This document shows positions 37,932 to 46,463 of a DNA stretch of 64,000 nt, one piece after another; positions within the stretch are counted from its first letter, which is position 1; every line of letters starts with the position of its first letter. Below the pieces are notes generated by a model. The model did not search any database and was not told the origin of the DNA. It saw only the letters and a list, made by a program, of their open reading frames with translations. The DNA is from a bacterium HR17 (lineage in GTDB: Bacteria; Armatimonadota; Fervidibacteria; Fervidibacterales; Fervidibacteraceae): positions 1-64,000 of the forward strand of contig BEHT01000007.1 of NCBI GenBank assembly GCA_002898575.1, given 5' to 3'. The position numbers and the translations under genes were made by a program.

Positions 37932-38723
37932 ATGCGACCGTGGTGTTTGTCAGAGGCAACGCTAAAATCCGTGCGGCAGCACACCTTTGAAGTCGCCGTG
38001 CTGCCCGTCGGTTCCTGCGAACCGCATGGTCTTCATTTACCTTATGCGACAGATACCTACCAAGTCACCGCTATTGCGGAGAGCGCATGTGCAAAGGCGT
38101 GGGAACGCGGCGCTAAAGTCGTGCTGCTACCCACTATTCCCTACGGCGTGGAAGCCAACTTGATGGCTTACCCGATGACCATCCACGTGCGTCAAGACAC
38201 GCTCAACACGCTGATACGAGACATCGTGGCGTCTTTGGAACAACATGGCGTTCGTAAGCTGGTCATCCTTAACGGGCACGGTGGGAACGAGTTTCGCGGC
38301 GGCATCCGCGATTTGTTCGGGCAAACGCAGGTGTGGATATTTTTGGTGGATTGGTGGAAAATCGCCCGCGATGAACGGCGCCGGCTTTTCGACACGCCCG
38401 GAGAGCACGCCGACGAGGTGGAAACGAGCCTTTGCTTAGCCATCGTGCCTCATTTGGTGCGCATGGAAGACGCTGATGACGGCGCCATACGCCCGTTTCG
38501 GTTCGCCGCTTTGCAAGAGGGATGGGTATGGACGACGCGCCCGTGGGACCGTGTGACGCGCAACTCAGCATATGGCGACCCGCGCAAAGCCACCGCTGAG
38601 AAAGGTGCCCGTTACATGGACATCATTACGGACCGCCTCGCGGACTTCCTCGTCGCTCTCGCACAGTCACCGATAGATGAACTCTTCCCGTTCGTCGCCA
38701 GATTCGTTGAGGCAGGGAGATAA
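37932..38723 (+). CDS. creatininase-family amidohydrolase
   Basis: A 263-residue metal-dependent hydrolase of the creatininase fold. The binding residues appear in AVLPVGSCEPHGLHLPYATDT (Glu and His), LVILNGHGGNEF and the DTPGEHADEVETSL block (Glu and His). The family acts on creatinine, formamidopyrimidine or guanidine derivatives, or on the C-terminus of a peptide in mycofactocin synthesis (MftE). No mycofactocin genes are nearby, so the substrate is unknown. GGAAGGAGGAG precedes the ATG. Confidence 0.88.
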   Translation: MRPWCLSEATLKSVRQHTFEVAVLPVGSCEPHGLHLPYATDTYQVTAIAESACAKAWERGAKVVLLPTIPYGVEANLMAYPMTIHVRQDTLNTLIRDIVASLEQHGVRKLVILNGHGGNEFRGGIRDLFGQTQVWIFLVDWWKIARDERRRLFDTPGEHADEVETSLCLAIVPHLVRMEDADDGAIRPFRFAALQEGWVWTTRPWDRVTRNSAYGDPRKATAEKGARYMDIITDRLADFLVALAQSPIDELFPFVARFVEAGR

Positions 38724-38836
38724 CCGCCAAAAAATTGATCGTCAAAAACGACGCGACCAAAACGCTCCGGTTCGTGGAACCGCCGCTGGCGGGGGACTAT
38801 GCGAGAAGCAACCGTAGCGCCGCACCGTCCTTAGAT

Positions 38837-39538
38837 TTAGCGGTTACGATTGAACTGCAAATCAAACTGTGTCGCATAGACAGCGGCTTCGGTGCGGTTG
38901 CGTAAGTTAAGTTTTCGCAAGACCCGGCTGATGTGTTCTTTAACGGTGCCGGGTTTAATGCCTAACCGATAGGCAATTTCCTTGTTACTGAGACCTTGCG
39001 CTAAGAGCGCCAAAATGTCCCGTTCGCGAGCGGTCAACAATTGGGGAGGGGGCAGAGGTTGCGAGATCAACCGAAACAACCCCTCAGTGAACTCCCTTTG
39101 GATCCACGGTCGCCCTTCCTGCACCGTGCGGATTGCCAGCAAAAAGAGGTAGGGGTCACTTTCTTTGAACAAGTAGCCCAAGGCCCCTGCCTGAATAGCA
39201 CCTGCAAGGTATTCTGGGCTCGTGTAATGAGCGACGACCAACACTTTCGCCCCGCACAAGTTGCGCACTTGGCGAATGACCCGAAAATTGTTGGGACGGG
39301 CAATGGCGAGGTCCACGATGACCAACGACGGACGCGTCTGTTGCGCGAGGCGCAACACCTCTTCACCTTCGCGCGCCGTGCCTACCAGTTCAATGCCCTC
39401 TTGTTGCTCCAAAAAAGTTTTGAGACCAAGCAAAAATAGGGGGCAACTATCGGCGATCAACACCCGCAGCGCAGTGAGTAACTGATGTGGGCGTGAAGGC
39501 AAACGGGTGCGAGTGCGTTCCTGCGTTTGCATCGTCAC
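38837..39538 (-). CDS. NarL/FixJ-family response regulator (orphan)
   Basis: About 233 residues: a receiver domain (LRVLIADSCPLFLLGL, phospho-acceptor in LVIVDLAI, conserved Lys in YLFKESD) and a LuxR-type helix-turn-helix (LTARERDILALLAQGLSNKEIAYRLGI). The acidic pair usually found near residue 8-9 (DD or ED) is here Asp-Ser, so phosphate/Mg binding may differ. No histidine kinase gene is adjacent. The start may be GTG 39538 or ATG 39532; a strong AAAGGAGG lies upstream. A CRP-like palindrome lies about 70 bp upstream. Confidence 0.88.
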   Translation of the reverse strand: MTMQTQERTRTRLPSRPHQLLTALRVLIADSCPLFLLGLKTFLEQQEGIELVGTAREGEEVLRLAQQTRPSLVIVDLAIARPNNFRVIRQVRNLCGAKVLVVAHYTSPEYLAGAIQAGALGYLFKESDPYLFLLAIRTVQEGRPWIQREFTEGLFRLISQPLPPPQLLTARERDILALLAQGLSNKEIAYRLGIKPGTVKEHISRVLRKLNLRNRTEAAVYATQFDLQFNRNR

Positions 39539-39606
39539 TTTCGCCTCCTTTGGGACTCACCTCTACAGACTGCTGATGGAAATATCGGCAATCCCCCTAT
39601 TTGGCT

Positions 39607-39624
39607 TTATGACAAAAGTCACAA
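39607..39624 (-). promoter_or_regulatory. CRP/FNR-like operator upstream of the response regulator
   Basis: On the minus strand the site reads TGTGA-N6-TCATA. It matches nine of ten positions of the classical CRP-type half-sites TGTGA-N6-TCACA and has flanking T and A. It lies about 70 bp before the start of the response-regulator gene. No Crp/Fnr-family gene is in the window. Confidence 0.35.
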
Positions 39625-39646
39625 GGCTTTCGTGCCCCAAAAGAGG

Positions 39647-41812
39647 CTACGCCCAATCCACGGCAACAATTTCATGGTCTACGACCTGTGGCACGGTGAC
39701 CGTGAGCGTGGCGGCATGGTGTGTCACCGCCGGCTTCCGCCCACTCCGCAGAAGGCGTATGCGGCGCGGCTGGACCCCAGCGGGCAAGTGGATATGCACC
39801 TGCTGTGCGCCAACGGGCACAAAGTCCGTAACTGGTCCGCCAAACAGGTTGGGGGTCGTAAGGTTAACGAGGTGGACGGTGAGCCCCCTTGCCTGCCGCC
39901 AGACAGTGATGTCCAGCCAGCCTCCACCGTCCACTTGAACGGGCAGCGGAACATCCCGACGCACCCACGCGACGGCGTTCAAGAGCAACCGCTTGTGGTC
40001 GGGCAGGCGACTTCGCCAGTAAGCGGCGTCTATGTCCATCGCCAGGAAAACCGTTCGCCCGTTTATTTCACGGCAGAAGACCGTCGCCACATCGGTGCGC
40101 TTGGGGTCGGGGTAAACCTTCTCGGGCGGATGGACGGGATAAGAGGGCACAAAGGTCAACAGCGGCGTCGTCCCTGCCAGGGCGGTGACTCGCGATAAGT
40201 GTGCCGCTCCTGGCAACACATCCGTGTCGCCGAACTCCTTTAAGAGCGGGTGAGACCGGTTGTGGAGGTCTATGCGTAGGTAGCAATGCCGCAGGGGAGG
40301 TGGTGGGTCCTCCAGACGCTGAACGCCCCACAGTGCCCCCCACCGTTCCTTTGCCTCCAACTCGCCCCATAAGGCACGGGCACCCGCCTCGCAGCAGCCA
40401 ACAAGTCCCCCGCCGCCGGCGACAAACGCCGCGAGGGCATGAACACTTTCGTCCCGTAGACAAGTCTGGCTGGGCAGAATGACGACCCGATAGCGGTGCA
40501 GCCTTTCCGCCGTGAGGTTCCACTCAGGCAGCAGGTCAAAGGGCACGCGTCCTTCTAGCAGCGCCTGATACCAACCGTTGAATGCCTCAACGGGTGACGG
40601 GCGCAATCCCATCCAAGTCGATAGCCAAAAAGTCGGTGGGGACCACACCAGCGCGACATCCGCCAGCGATTCCTCATTGCGCAAGTAGGGTTCAATGTCC
40701 GCCAACCATGCGAAGTAGTCGGCGATGGCTTCCTGCCACCGGCGGTCATAAAGTTCCGCCCCTAAGACATGCCACCACGCTCGTTGCCCATTCGCCACCG
40801 CTTCCGCGAAAAAGAGGGTGAGTTCGGCAGGCGGTTTAGCGGTGTGTCGCATCGGCGGTTCGCCTGTTTGCCAGACGCCGACAATGCGCAACACCGGTTT
40901 ACCTTCGGCGACCGCCGTCATCACCTTACCGCACCGCCCCGAGACCCAAAGGGGTTCCCCAGCGCGCCGTCCTTGGGAGTCATCGTTGAGCAACTCGCCC
41001 AACTGGACAAACCGGTCCCAGCGCAACCCTGTCGCCAAACTGCCGTGGGAGTTCCAGACGAACACCGCACTGGGTTTCAAGCGTTTGGTGTGGTCACGCC
41101 AAAGGATCTGCACCTCTTCTACGCTTTCCTGCACGAAGGTGACGAACGCTCGCCACAGTGGGTCGGACGGGTCAGGGTGTTGGGGGTAACGGTCATGCCC
41201 GCGTTGGCGCCACCGCTCCCGACAATGCGGGCAATAGCAGACCATGGAGAGATCTGGCGGTCCGCCCCCAATAGGCGGCCACCCGTTGGTGAAAAAGCCG
41301 TCCACATCGTAGCGCTCCATGATCTCGGTCATGACAGCGGGCACCCACTCGCGGTGGAAAGGCGAGTTCCAGCAGGTAGAGTAGAGCACCTCGTGCTGCG
41401 CCAAGGGGGTAGCGGAGAGGAACTGTGGCTCTTGGGCGGTCGGGGTCGCTTGTCCCCGTTGGCGGGGTCTACCCTCAGCATCCGTCAGAAACCAGTCGGG
41501 GTGGGCGCGATACAAGTCCTCGTGCCCCCAGTTGGGGTCCAAGCGCGCCAGCACCCGCAGCCCCAGTTGCCGGGCTGCCGCCACCAACTCGCCAAACACA
41601 TCCTTGTCTCCCAAAAACTTCGCCCGCCGATGCAAAGGGATGCGCGTCGGGTAGTAAGCGACACCGCCACCCGCGTTGATGGTTACCCCTTGCACCTTCG
41701 TCCGCTGCCAATAGTCCCGCCAAAACGCTACATCCAGCGTCAGCGGGTCGTCCTCCTTCAGGTTCACCTGTCCCCACCGCATCACCGAAGCGACCCAGCT
41801 TTCGTCCCGCAC
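39647..41812 (-). CDS. putative glycoside hydrolase, TIM barrel plus trimerisation-like domain (GHL6-like)
   Basis: A 721-residue protein without a signal peptide. The N-terminal half looks like the alpha-amylase-related GHL6 barrel: FWRDYWQRTKVQGVTINAGG, LGLRVLARLDPNWGHEDLY, the segment before DVDGFFTNGWPP, and CYCPHC (a CxC..C element). The middle and C-terminal parts resemble a beta-galactosidase trimerisation domain (RLHRYRVVILPSQTCLRD, HALAAFVAGGGGLVG) and an end beta domain. The open frame begins at 41863, but its first 17 codons span a strong AAGGAGG. I prefer GTG 41812, placed 11 nt after it. The substrate is unknown. Confidence 0.7.
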   Translation of the reverse strand: MRDESWVASVMRWGQVNLKEDDPLTLDVAFWRDYWQRTKVQGVTINAGGGVAYYPTRIPLHRRAKFLGDKDVFGELVAAARQLGLRVLARLDPNWGHEDLYRAHPDWFLTDAEGRPRQRGQATPTAQEPQFLSATPLAQHEVLYSTCWNSPFHREWVPAVMTEIMERYDVDGFFTNGWPPIGGGPPDLSMVCYCPHCRERWRQRGHDRYPQHPDPSDPLWRAFVTFVQESVEEVQILWRDHTKRLKPSAVFVWNSHGSLATGLRWDRFVQLGELLNDDSQGRRAGEPLWVSGRCGKVMTAVAEGKPVLRIVGVWQTGEPPMRHTAKPPAELTLFFAEAVANGQRAWWHVLGAELYDRRWQEAIADYFAWLADIEPYLRNEESLADVALVWSPPTFWLSTWMGLRPSPVEAFNGWYQALLEGRVPFDLLPEWNLTAERLHRYRVVILPSQTCLRDESVHALAAFVAGGGGLVGCCEAGARALWGELEAKERWGALWGVQRLEDPPPPLRHCYLRIDLHNRSHPLLKEFGDTDVLPGAAHLSRVTALAGTTPLLTFVPSYPVHPPEKVYPDPKRTDVATVFCREINGRTVFLAMDIDAAYWRSRLPDHKRLLLNAVAWVRRDVPLPVQVDGGGWLDITVWRQARGLTVHLVNLTTPNLFGGPVTDFVPVGAQQVHIHLPAGVQPRRIRLLRSGRKPAVTHHAATLTVTVPQVVDHEIVAVDWA

Positions 41813-41873
41813 GCTCTCATGCACCTCCTTCCGACAGCGCCCACGCTTGCTGTATTGCTCCATGACTACACCC

Positions 41874-42941
41874 TCACTGCCTCAGCAGTGGGCTGTGCCC
41901 AGAGAGGATCAGGTCACGCAGGGTCACGGCTGTGCCGGGCGCCATCTGGATGCCGACGCGGAAATGTCCCGTCGCCACGAACACCGTCTCGGTCAACCGT
42001 CCCAGAAGGGGGCGTTCGGCGTAAGGGCGCAAACCCGCCCACGCTGTGACAAAGGTCGCTTGCCTCAGCGCGGGCACCGCCCGCTGCGCCGCCGTCAGCA
42101 ACGCAGTGACACCGGCTGCCGTCGTGCGCTTGTCGTAGCCGACGAACTCCACCGTCGCCCCGACCAGCACCCGACCGTCGCTGCGGGGCACGCAGTAGAA
42201 ACCGCCCCACTCCACGATGGAGCGCAAAGGCGCTGCAAAGGTGTCCAACAACACCATTTGCCCCCGTGCCGGCATGACAGGGACATCCAGCCCCAGCAGC
42301 GCCCCGATCTCACCGGACCAACACCCTGCCGCGATCACTGCTGCGCCAGCGCTGACCTGCTCCGCACCTGCCATCGCCTCAACATGGTTCTCGGCAGGTT
42401 GAAGGCGGATGACGGGCGAGTGGGTGAGGAAAACGACACCTCGTTGCATCGCCGCTACAGCTAACGCCCGCACCAGACGCGGGTTGCGCACTTGGGCGTC
42501 CTCGTGCCACAGCACCGCTCCGATCGTCTCAGGGGTGACAGCGGGTTCACAGCGGCGTACTTCGTCAGCGCTCAACAGGGACACCGTCACACCCTGCTCT
42601 CGCAGGCGTTCTACGACTGTCCGCCATCGCTGCCATTCGCTCTCGTCGTCCAGCAGCATCAATCGCCCGCATTGCCGCCATTCCGCGTCAATGCCCGTTT
42701 GCTTCTGCAACTCAGCGACCCATTGGGGATACAATTGCTGGCTGATGCGCCGCAGGGGGCTTAGCGGGTCTGAGTCGGGGCGTTGCGCGATACAAACGCC
42801 GGCACCCGCCCAACTGCTTTCCCGTCCGATCTCGCCCCGCTCCGCGACGACCACGCGCACCCCGGCTTTCGCCAGTTCGTAGGCGATGCCGCAGCCAATG
42901 ATACCTGCACCAATGACCAGCACATCTGTTGTCAGCGCCAT
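41874..42941 (-). CDS. thiO: glycine oxidase / D-amino-acid oxidase-family FAD enzyme
   Basis: A 355-residue flavoprotein of the DAO family, best matching glycine oxidase ThiO, which supplies dehydroglycine for thiazole synthesis in some bacteria. The FAD-binding motif is TDVLVIGAGIIGCGIAYELAKAG with GVRVVVAERGEIG. The SWAGAG phrase, the RNPRLVRALA block and the C-terminal VATGHFRVGIQMAPGTA follow the family pattern. No thiamine genes lie nearby, so other amine oxidases of the family are possible. Its start is 10 bp after the holin-like gene stop. Confidence 0.78.
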   Translation of the reverse strand: MALTTDVLVIGAGIIGCGIAYELAKAGVRVVVAERGEIGRESSWAGAGVCIAQRPDSDPLSPLRRISQQLYPQWVAELQKQTGIDAEWRQCGRLMLLDDESEWQRWRTVVERLREQGVTVSLLSADEVRRCEPAVTPETIGAVLWHEDAQVRNPRLVRALAVAAMQRGVVFLTHSPVIRLQPAENHVEAMAGAEQVSAGAAVIAAGCWSGEIGALLGLDVPVMPARGQMVLLDTFAAPLRSIVEWGGFYCVPRSDGRVLVGATVEFVGYDKRTTAAGVTALLTAAQRAVPALRQATFVTAWAGLRPYAERPLLGRLTETVFVATGHFRVGIQMAPGTAVTLRDLILSGHSPLLRQ

Positions 42942-42951
42942 ACCCAGTCTG

Positions 42952-43341
42952 CTACTCCCGTCGCCCAAACAGCATACTGCCGACCGCGTTGACGAGGCTG
43001 TAGAGCACCGTCATCCCCAGCGCTGCCCAAAAGTCCTTGACATGAAAGCCGCTGATAAGCCCGGTTTGCCCGATGGCGAAAAAGACAAAGGCATTGAGAA
43101 CCATGCCCGCGACGAAACTCGCCAGCCCCAACGTCAGCAAATTCAGGGGGAACGCCACGATGCGGAAGAGGAAAAGAGCGGGGCGGATGAAGGTTTGCGC
43201 CAACGCCAGCAGCAAAACGACGCCTGCCGCTGCCGCAAACCCCGCAATTTGCACCCGATCCCCGTAGACCCCCTTTGACAGCAAAAACAGCGCCAACGCG
43301 TTCCACACGAAGCGGTAAACGAGGCTTTGCACTGTGTCCAT
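42952..43341 (-). CDS. phage-holin-superfamily-IV-like membrane protein
   Basis: A 129-residue protein with four hydrophobic segments (residues about 8-24, 30-52, 56-90 and 100-122). FPLNLLTLGLASFVAGMVLNA and DFWAALGMTVLYSLVNAVGSML resemble the widespread phage holin family IV / YvlD-like membrane proteins. These are normal chromosomal genes in many bacteria and need not indicate a prophage. GAGGTGG precedes ATG 43341; the upstream open frame to 43419 lacks a ribosome site. It is likely co-transcribed with thiO. Confidence 0.78.
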   Translation of the reverse strand: MDTVQSLVYRFVWNALALFLLSKGVYGDRVQIAGFAAAAGVVLLLALAQTFIRPALFLFRIVAFPLNLLTLGLASFVAGMVLNAFVFFAIGQTGLISGFHVKDFWAALGMTVLYSLVNAVGSMLFGRRE

Positions 43342-43481
43342 GACGGGCGACCACCTCTTCTCGGACCGTCGGCAGATTGTGCGGCACGAGGATGCCAGTG
43401 GCAAGGGCTCACAGGGCATGGCAGAATGCCTTGCGGCGACGCAGGTTCACCGTTTTAAACCCATGACGGGGGCGCACCGCC

Positions 43482-44183
43482 ATGAGCGTCATCACCATCA
43501 GCCGCGAGTTCAGTTGCGGCGCCAGCGAAGTCGCTCAACTCGTCGCCCAAGCGATGGGCTACGAGGTCGTGGATAAAGAGTTGTTGACCCACATCGCGTT
43601 GGAAGCCCAAGTCTCCGAAGACGAAGTTGCCCGCTACGACGAAACGGGTATGTCGTCGTTGGAACGCTTTTTGCGGGCGTTGGTGCGCTTCGGGGCACCT
43701 GAAGACGCCCTCAGTTGGTCGCCGGGTCCGCTCCGTGAAAGCCCTTTTTGGCTGCCGCCTCCCGAACAATGGCGCAAGGAAGGCAGCCGTTTCCTTGACC
43801 ACGAAGAGTGCCTGCGGTTCACGCAGGTCGTCCTGCGCAAGTTAGCCCAACGGGGGCGGGTCGTTCTTATCGGGCGAGCGGGCATGATGGTCTTGCGGGA
43901 CATCCCGGCACTCCATGTCCGTCTGGTCGCCCCGGTGGAGTGGCGGGTGCAACGCTGTGCCGTTCACGATGCCCTCCCGTTGGATAAAGCCCGTCAAAAA
44001 GTCCTCGCTGAAGACAAACGCCGTGCCGACTACATCCGCCAGTTCTACAAGGTGGACTGGAACGACCCGACCCTCTACCACCTGACGCTGAATGTCGCCG
44101 ACCTGGGCGTAGGGACGACCGCTGCCCTCATCATCGCCGCCGCCCAACATCTTTTCGGCACCTCCGCCAACACCCCACCCTGA
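43482..44183 (+). CDS. cytidylate-kinase-like protein
   Basis: A 233-residue P-loop-related protein of the cytidylate kinase-like family (PF13189 type). It begins MSVITISREFSCGASEVAQLVAQ, in which the usual G-x4-GKS loop is replaced by a shorter SCGASE form. It continues with GYEVVDKELLTHIALEAQVS, GRVVLIGRAGMMVLRD, the arginine-rich VEWRVQRCAVHD and KARQKVLAEDKRRADYIRQFY with lid-like basic residues. Phosphoryl transfer to a nucleotide is plausible, but the substrate is unproven. It converges with iorB; the 12-bp gap and an imperfect ACACCCCA/TGGGGTGT inverted repeat sit at the junction. Confidence 0.8.
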   Translation: MSVITISREFSCGASEVAQLVAQAMGYEVVDKELLTHIALEAQVSEDEVARYDETGMSSLERFLRALVRFGAPEDALSWSPGPLRESPFWLPPPEQWRKEGSRFLDHEECLRFTQVVLRKLAQRGRVVLIGRAGMMVLRDIPALHVRLVAPVEWRVQRCAVHDALPLDKARQKVLAEDKRRADYIRQFYKVDWNDPTLYHLTLNVADLGVGTTAALIIAAAQHLFGTSANTPP

Positions 44184-44195
44184 TGAGATAAGCCG

Positions 44196-45824
44196 TCATT
44201 GGGGTGTCGGGCGAGGTCTTAGCCCTCTGCACCCAGGGGGCACGCCACTGGTGGGTTCGTTGTCCAACGCTGCCAACCGCTCAGCCGCAAACTGCCATGC
44301 CTTCGCAGTGCCCTGCGGTCCGCTCATCGTCAGCGCCAAAAATTGTTCGCCCAACGCCACGACATCACGCAACGCCAACCCGCGCCGTTCCAACGCCGCC
44401 AAAAACGCCATGAACGCACGCCACGCCGCCAGTGTCTTGCGACGCGTTCGCCCGTAACCTCGCACCATTTCGCCGCTGCGGGCGATGAGGAACGCCAGGT
44501 CGTAATCGCGTTCCAGCGCCTGCCGCACCGCTTCCAACCACGCGGCGATGGCTGCCCACTCCCGCCGGAACCGTCGCGAATAGGGGCGCAACGGTTTGAG
44601 CCATTGCAACACCTTGAGCAGCAAGTAACCTGTCAGCGAACTCGTCTCCACGCGCAATTGTAACGCAGGTCGTCTCAACTCCTCGTCTTGGGAGGGTAAC
44701 GGGGGCAATTCCGAGTCTTCCTTGTCCCATGCCCCTTGCCCTTCATCCCTCGTCCCGCCAAACGGCAAAAGCCCCGTCAACTCATCCCAATCGGGGCTGA
44801 AAAAGTCCACGACGCGGTAAACGGTCTCGTCGCCGATGCGGTGTTCGCAGCGCAGCCGTTCAAATCGCTGCCGTTGTGTCTTCAGTTGTGCCACGCGCAC
44901 CGCATCTTCGTAAGCCATGCGCAACGCCAAGATGCGCGCCGCTTCCTTCGTCACCAGAAAATTGGCTTCCCATTTGCGGTCACGCTCGTAAACCGCTTGA
45001 ATGCCTTCAAGGTAGCGGGCGAAATAGCGGGCATCTTGGTAGTGGCACAGCCAACGGGCAGCGTGCCACAGCACCGCCGCCAACTCATCGTCAACGCCGA
45101 GCCTTTCCATTGTCCGCTGCACTTCTGCTGGCAATTGCGGTTCAGGGAGCGTCGCCCATTCCTGAACGGCGGCATCGTCAACCGCTCGCAGTTGCGGCAG
45201 CCAATCGCGGTAGCGCAACCCAAACTCAAACGCCCGCACATTGAACGCAACGGCGACACCGTAACGCTCGACGGCGTGCCGAAACGCTTCGGGCGGAAAC
45301 GGCAACACTCCGGATGCTGCCAACGCCCCAAACAAAATCGCATTCGCCGCCCGCTCCGATAACCCCGCCAGCGCTGCCGCTTGCACCGCATCAAACGCGA
45401 TGCAGCGTCGCGCTTGCTGCTGCAAAAATGGCAGCGCTTGTTCCGCTGTCATGAAACTCCCTTTAAGCGGCAACTTTTCCTCAGTCGTTAAGACCCGATG
45501 GGTGGAACCGACGATGGCACCATCGTCAGCCAGATAACCGTCCCGCACTGCTCGCAGCAACTCCAACAACTCTAAGCCAACTAACACCTGCACCCTGCCT
45601 TTCTCAGGAAAAGGGGAAAAGAGCATCGTCTCTGCTGCGTCGGCGAAAAACTCAAGGTAGTAAACTGTCGCCCCCTCGCGCTGCGACAAGCCGGGCAAAC
45701 CGACGCCGACGGGATAGTAGCCCCCCTCACGGGCGGCATCAAAGAGCCACTGCGAGAACAACTGTCCCCCTTGCCCGCCCACGGCTGCGACCAAAACGGT
45801 GATGGGTGTCTGCACCTTTGCCAT
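44196..45824 (-). CDS. iorB: indolepyruvate ferredoxin oxidoreductase, beta subunit with DUF6537-like C-terminus
   Basis: A 542-residue protein. The N-terminal part is the gamma/beta-type domain of 2-oxoacid:acceptor oxidoreductases (VLVAAVGGQGGQLFSQWLFDAA, GVGLPGLSQREGATVYYLEF, LVGLELLELLRAV). The long C-terminal region matches DUF6537-containing IorB proteins that pair with the TGDHSC-type IorA. Together they would oxidatively decarboxylate aryl pyruvates to aryl-acyl-CoA. A linker at residues about 352-375 is encoded by degenerate heptamer repeats. ATG 45824 is chosen over 45881 because GAAGGG lies just before it. Its partner iorA starts 4.1 kb upstream on the same strand. Confidence 0.82.
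   Translation of the reverse strand: MAKVQTPITVLVAAVGGQGGQLFSQWLFDAAREGGYYPVGVGLPGLSQREGATVYYLEFFADAAETMLFSPFPEKGRVQVLVGLELLELLRAVRDGYLADDGAIVGSTHRVLTTEEKLPLKGSFMTAEQALPFLQQQARRCIAFDAVQAAALAGLSERAANAILFGALAASGVLPFPPEAFRHAVERYGVAVAFNVRAFEFGLRYRDWLPQLRAVDDAAVQEWATLPEPQLPAEVQRTMERLGVDDELAAVLWHAARWLCHYQDARYFARYLEGIQAVYERDRKWEANFLVTKEAARILALRMAYEDAVRVAQLKTQRQRFERLRCEHRIGDETVYRVVDFFSPDWDELTGLLPFGGTRDEGQGAWDKEDSELPPLPSQDEELRRPALQLRVETSSLTGYLLLKVLQWLKPLRPYSRRFRREWAAIAAWLEAVRQALERDYDLAFLIARSGEMVRGYGRTRRKTLAAWRAFMAFLAALERRGLALRDVVALGEQFLALTMSGPQGTAKAWQFAAERLAALDNEPTSGVPPGCRGLRPRPTPQ
44703..44757 (-). repeat. degenerate tandem heptamers inside iorB
   Basis: On the minus (coding) strand the heptamers run without a gap in phase with the consensus GACNNGG (for example GACGAGG, GGCAAGG, GGCATGG, GACAAGG). 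They encode the extra linker rich in Gly, Asp, Gln and Trp near residue 360 of IorB. Confidence 0.7.
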
Positions 45825-45896
45825 CTTCCCTTCACCCGCCGTAATTATGGGTTCCGCTCCGTAGCGAAGAAGAAGCGGCAAAAATGTGTCCTAAGA

Positions 45897-46002
45897 TGCC
45901 GTGTTGAGGGTTTGGTCGGAGAGCGGCTCTCCAGAGCCGCCGCAACACATGGCATGAAAACCATAAGGGCGCGTCAGGAGACACGCCCTCCGAGGCACTG
46001 CC
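45897..46002 (-). repeat. dispersed double-hairpin repeat, copy 2
   Basis: A near-complete second copy of the element at 25575-25684, in inverted orientation. It starts and ends at the same points (GGCAGTGCCTCGGAGGGCG ... CTCAACACGGCA read on the minus strand) with scattered substitutions. The two hairpins are kept, partly by compensating changes (for example AGAGCGGCTCT). It lies downstream of a gene remnant. Confidence 0.8.
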
Positions 46003-46041
46003 AATGCGTTGCGTCGTCTCATCGCTTCATCGGCGGATATG

Positions 46042-46367
46042 TCAAACGCGGTTTGCCGTCCTTTTTTTGCGGATGACGATGCGAAAAGGCTCCAAGCCCG
46101 CTGGTGTCGCCTGTATGTAAAAGTCCGATTGAGGCGACAAAAGTTCGTCGTCAGGTCAAAAGATTCATCGCCTGCCAACTGTCAACACCGCCGATGAGCA
46201 CCCAGCGGGACCGAAACAACCCGCCCCCGTGCCAACTTGCGTGCCAAAGGTTGCCGCAATGGAGTAGTGTCTGCGTCGTTCGTCCATCCCTTCGCCTCAG
46301 TCAGTTGGGCAAAAGAGAGGGCAGCAAATGATGAGACCGCCATGACGATGACCGCAAGCCGCTTCAT
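46042..46367 (-). pseudogene. frameshifted remnant of a small secreted protein
   Basis: A start with a good signal peptide (MKRLAVIVMAVSSFAALSFAQ, ATG 46367) opens a 61-codon frame. Protein-like sequence then continues in two other frames: VLIGGVDSWQAMNLL and, one base shifted, SDFYIQATPAGLEPFRIVIR, ending at TGA 46042-46044. Joining them needs at least two frame changes, so I read this as a decayed gene. The family is not recognised. The first frame could alternatively be a real 61-residue secreted peptide. Confidence 0.4.
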
Positions 46368-46463
46368 CGCCGCCCAACCCTATTAAGGGCGCCATGCGCC
46401 GTCGCTGTCCCGCTTGTTATGCACTGCTTTCAAGGAGCGCAACAGCCGTTAGAGTTTTGCCCC

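Noticed and set aside
40769-42049. Long plus-strand open frame (426 codons) opposite the GHL6-like and thiO genes
   Set aside because: It is antisense to two well-supported genes and its translation is Pro/Arg-rich without domains.
42952-43341. Prophage suggested by a holin-like protein
   Set aside because: Family IV holin-like membrane proteins are common chromosomal genes; no integrase, capsid or lysis genes are nearby.
45891-46178. Readthrough of TGA 46182-46184 as a third selenoprotein
   Set aside because: Sequence after this TGA runs into the dispersed repeat and does not continue a domain; protein-like sequence is in other frames, which indicates decay.
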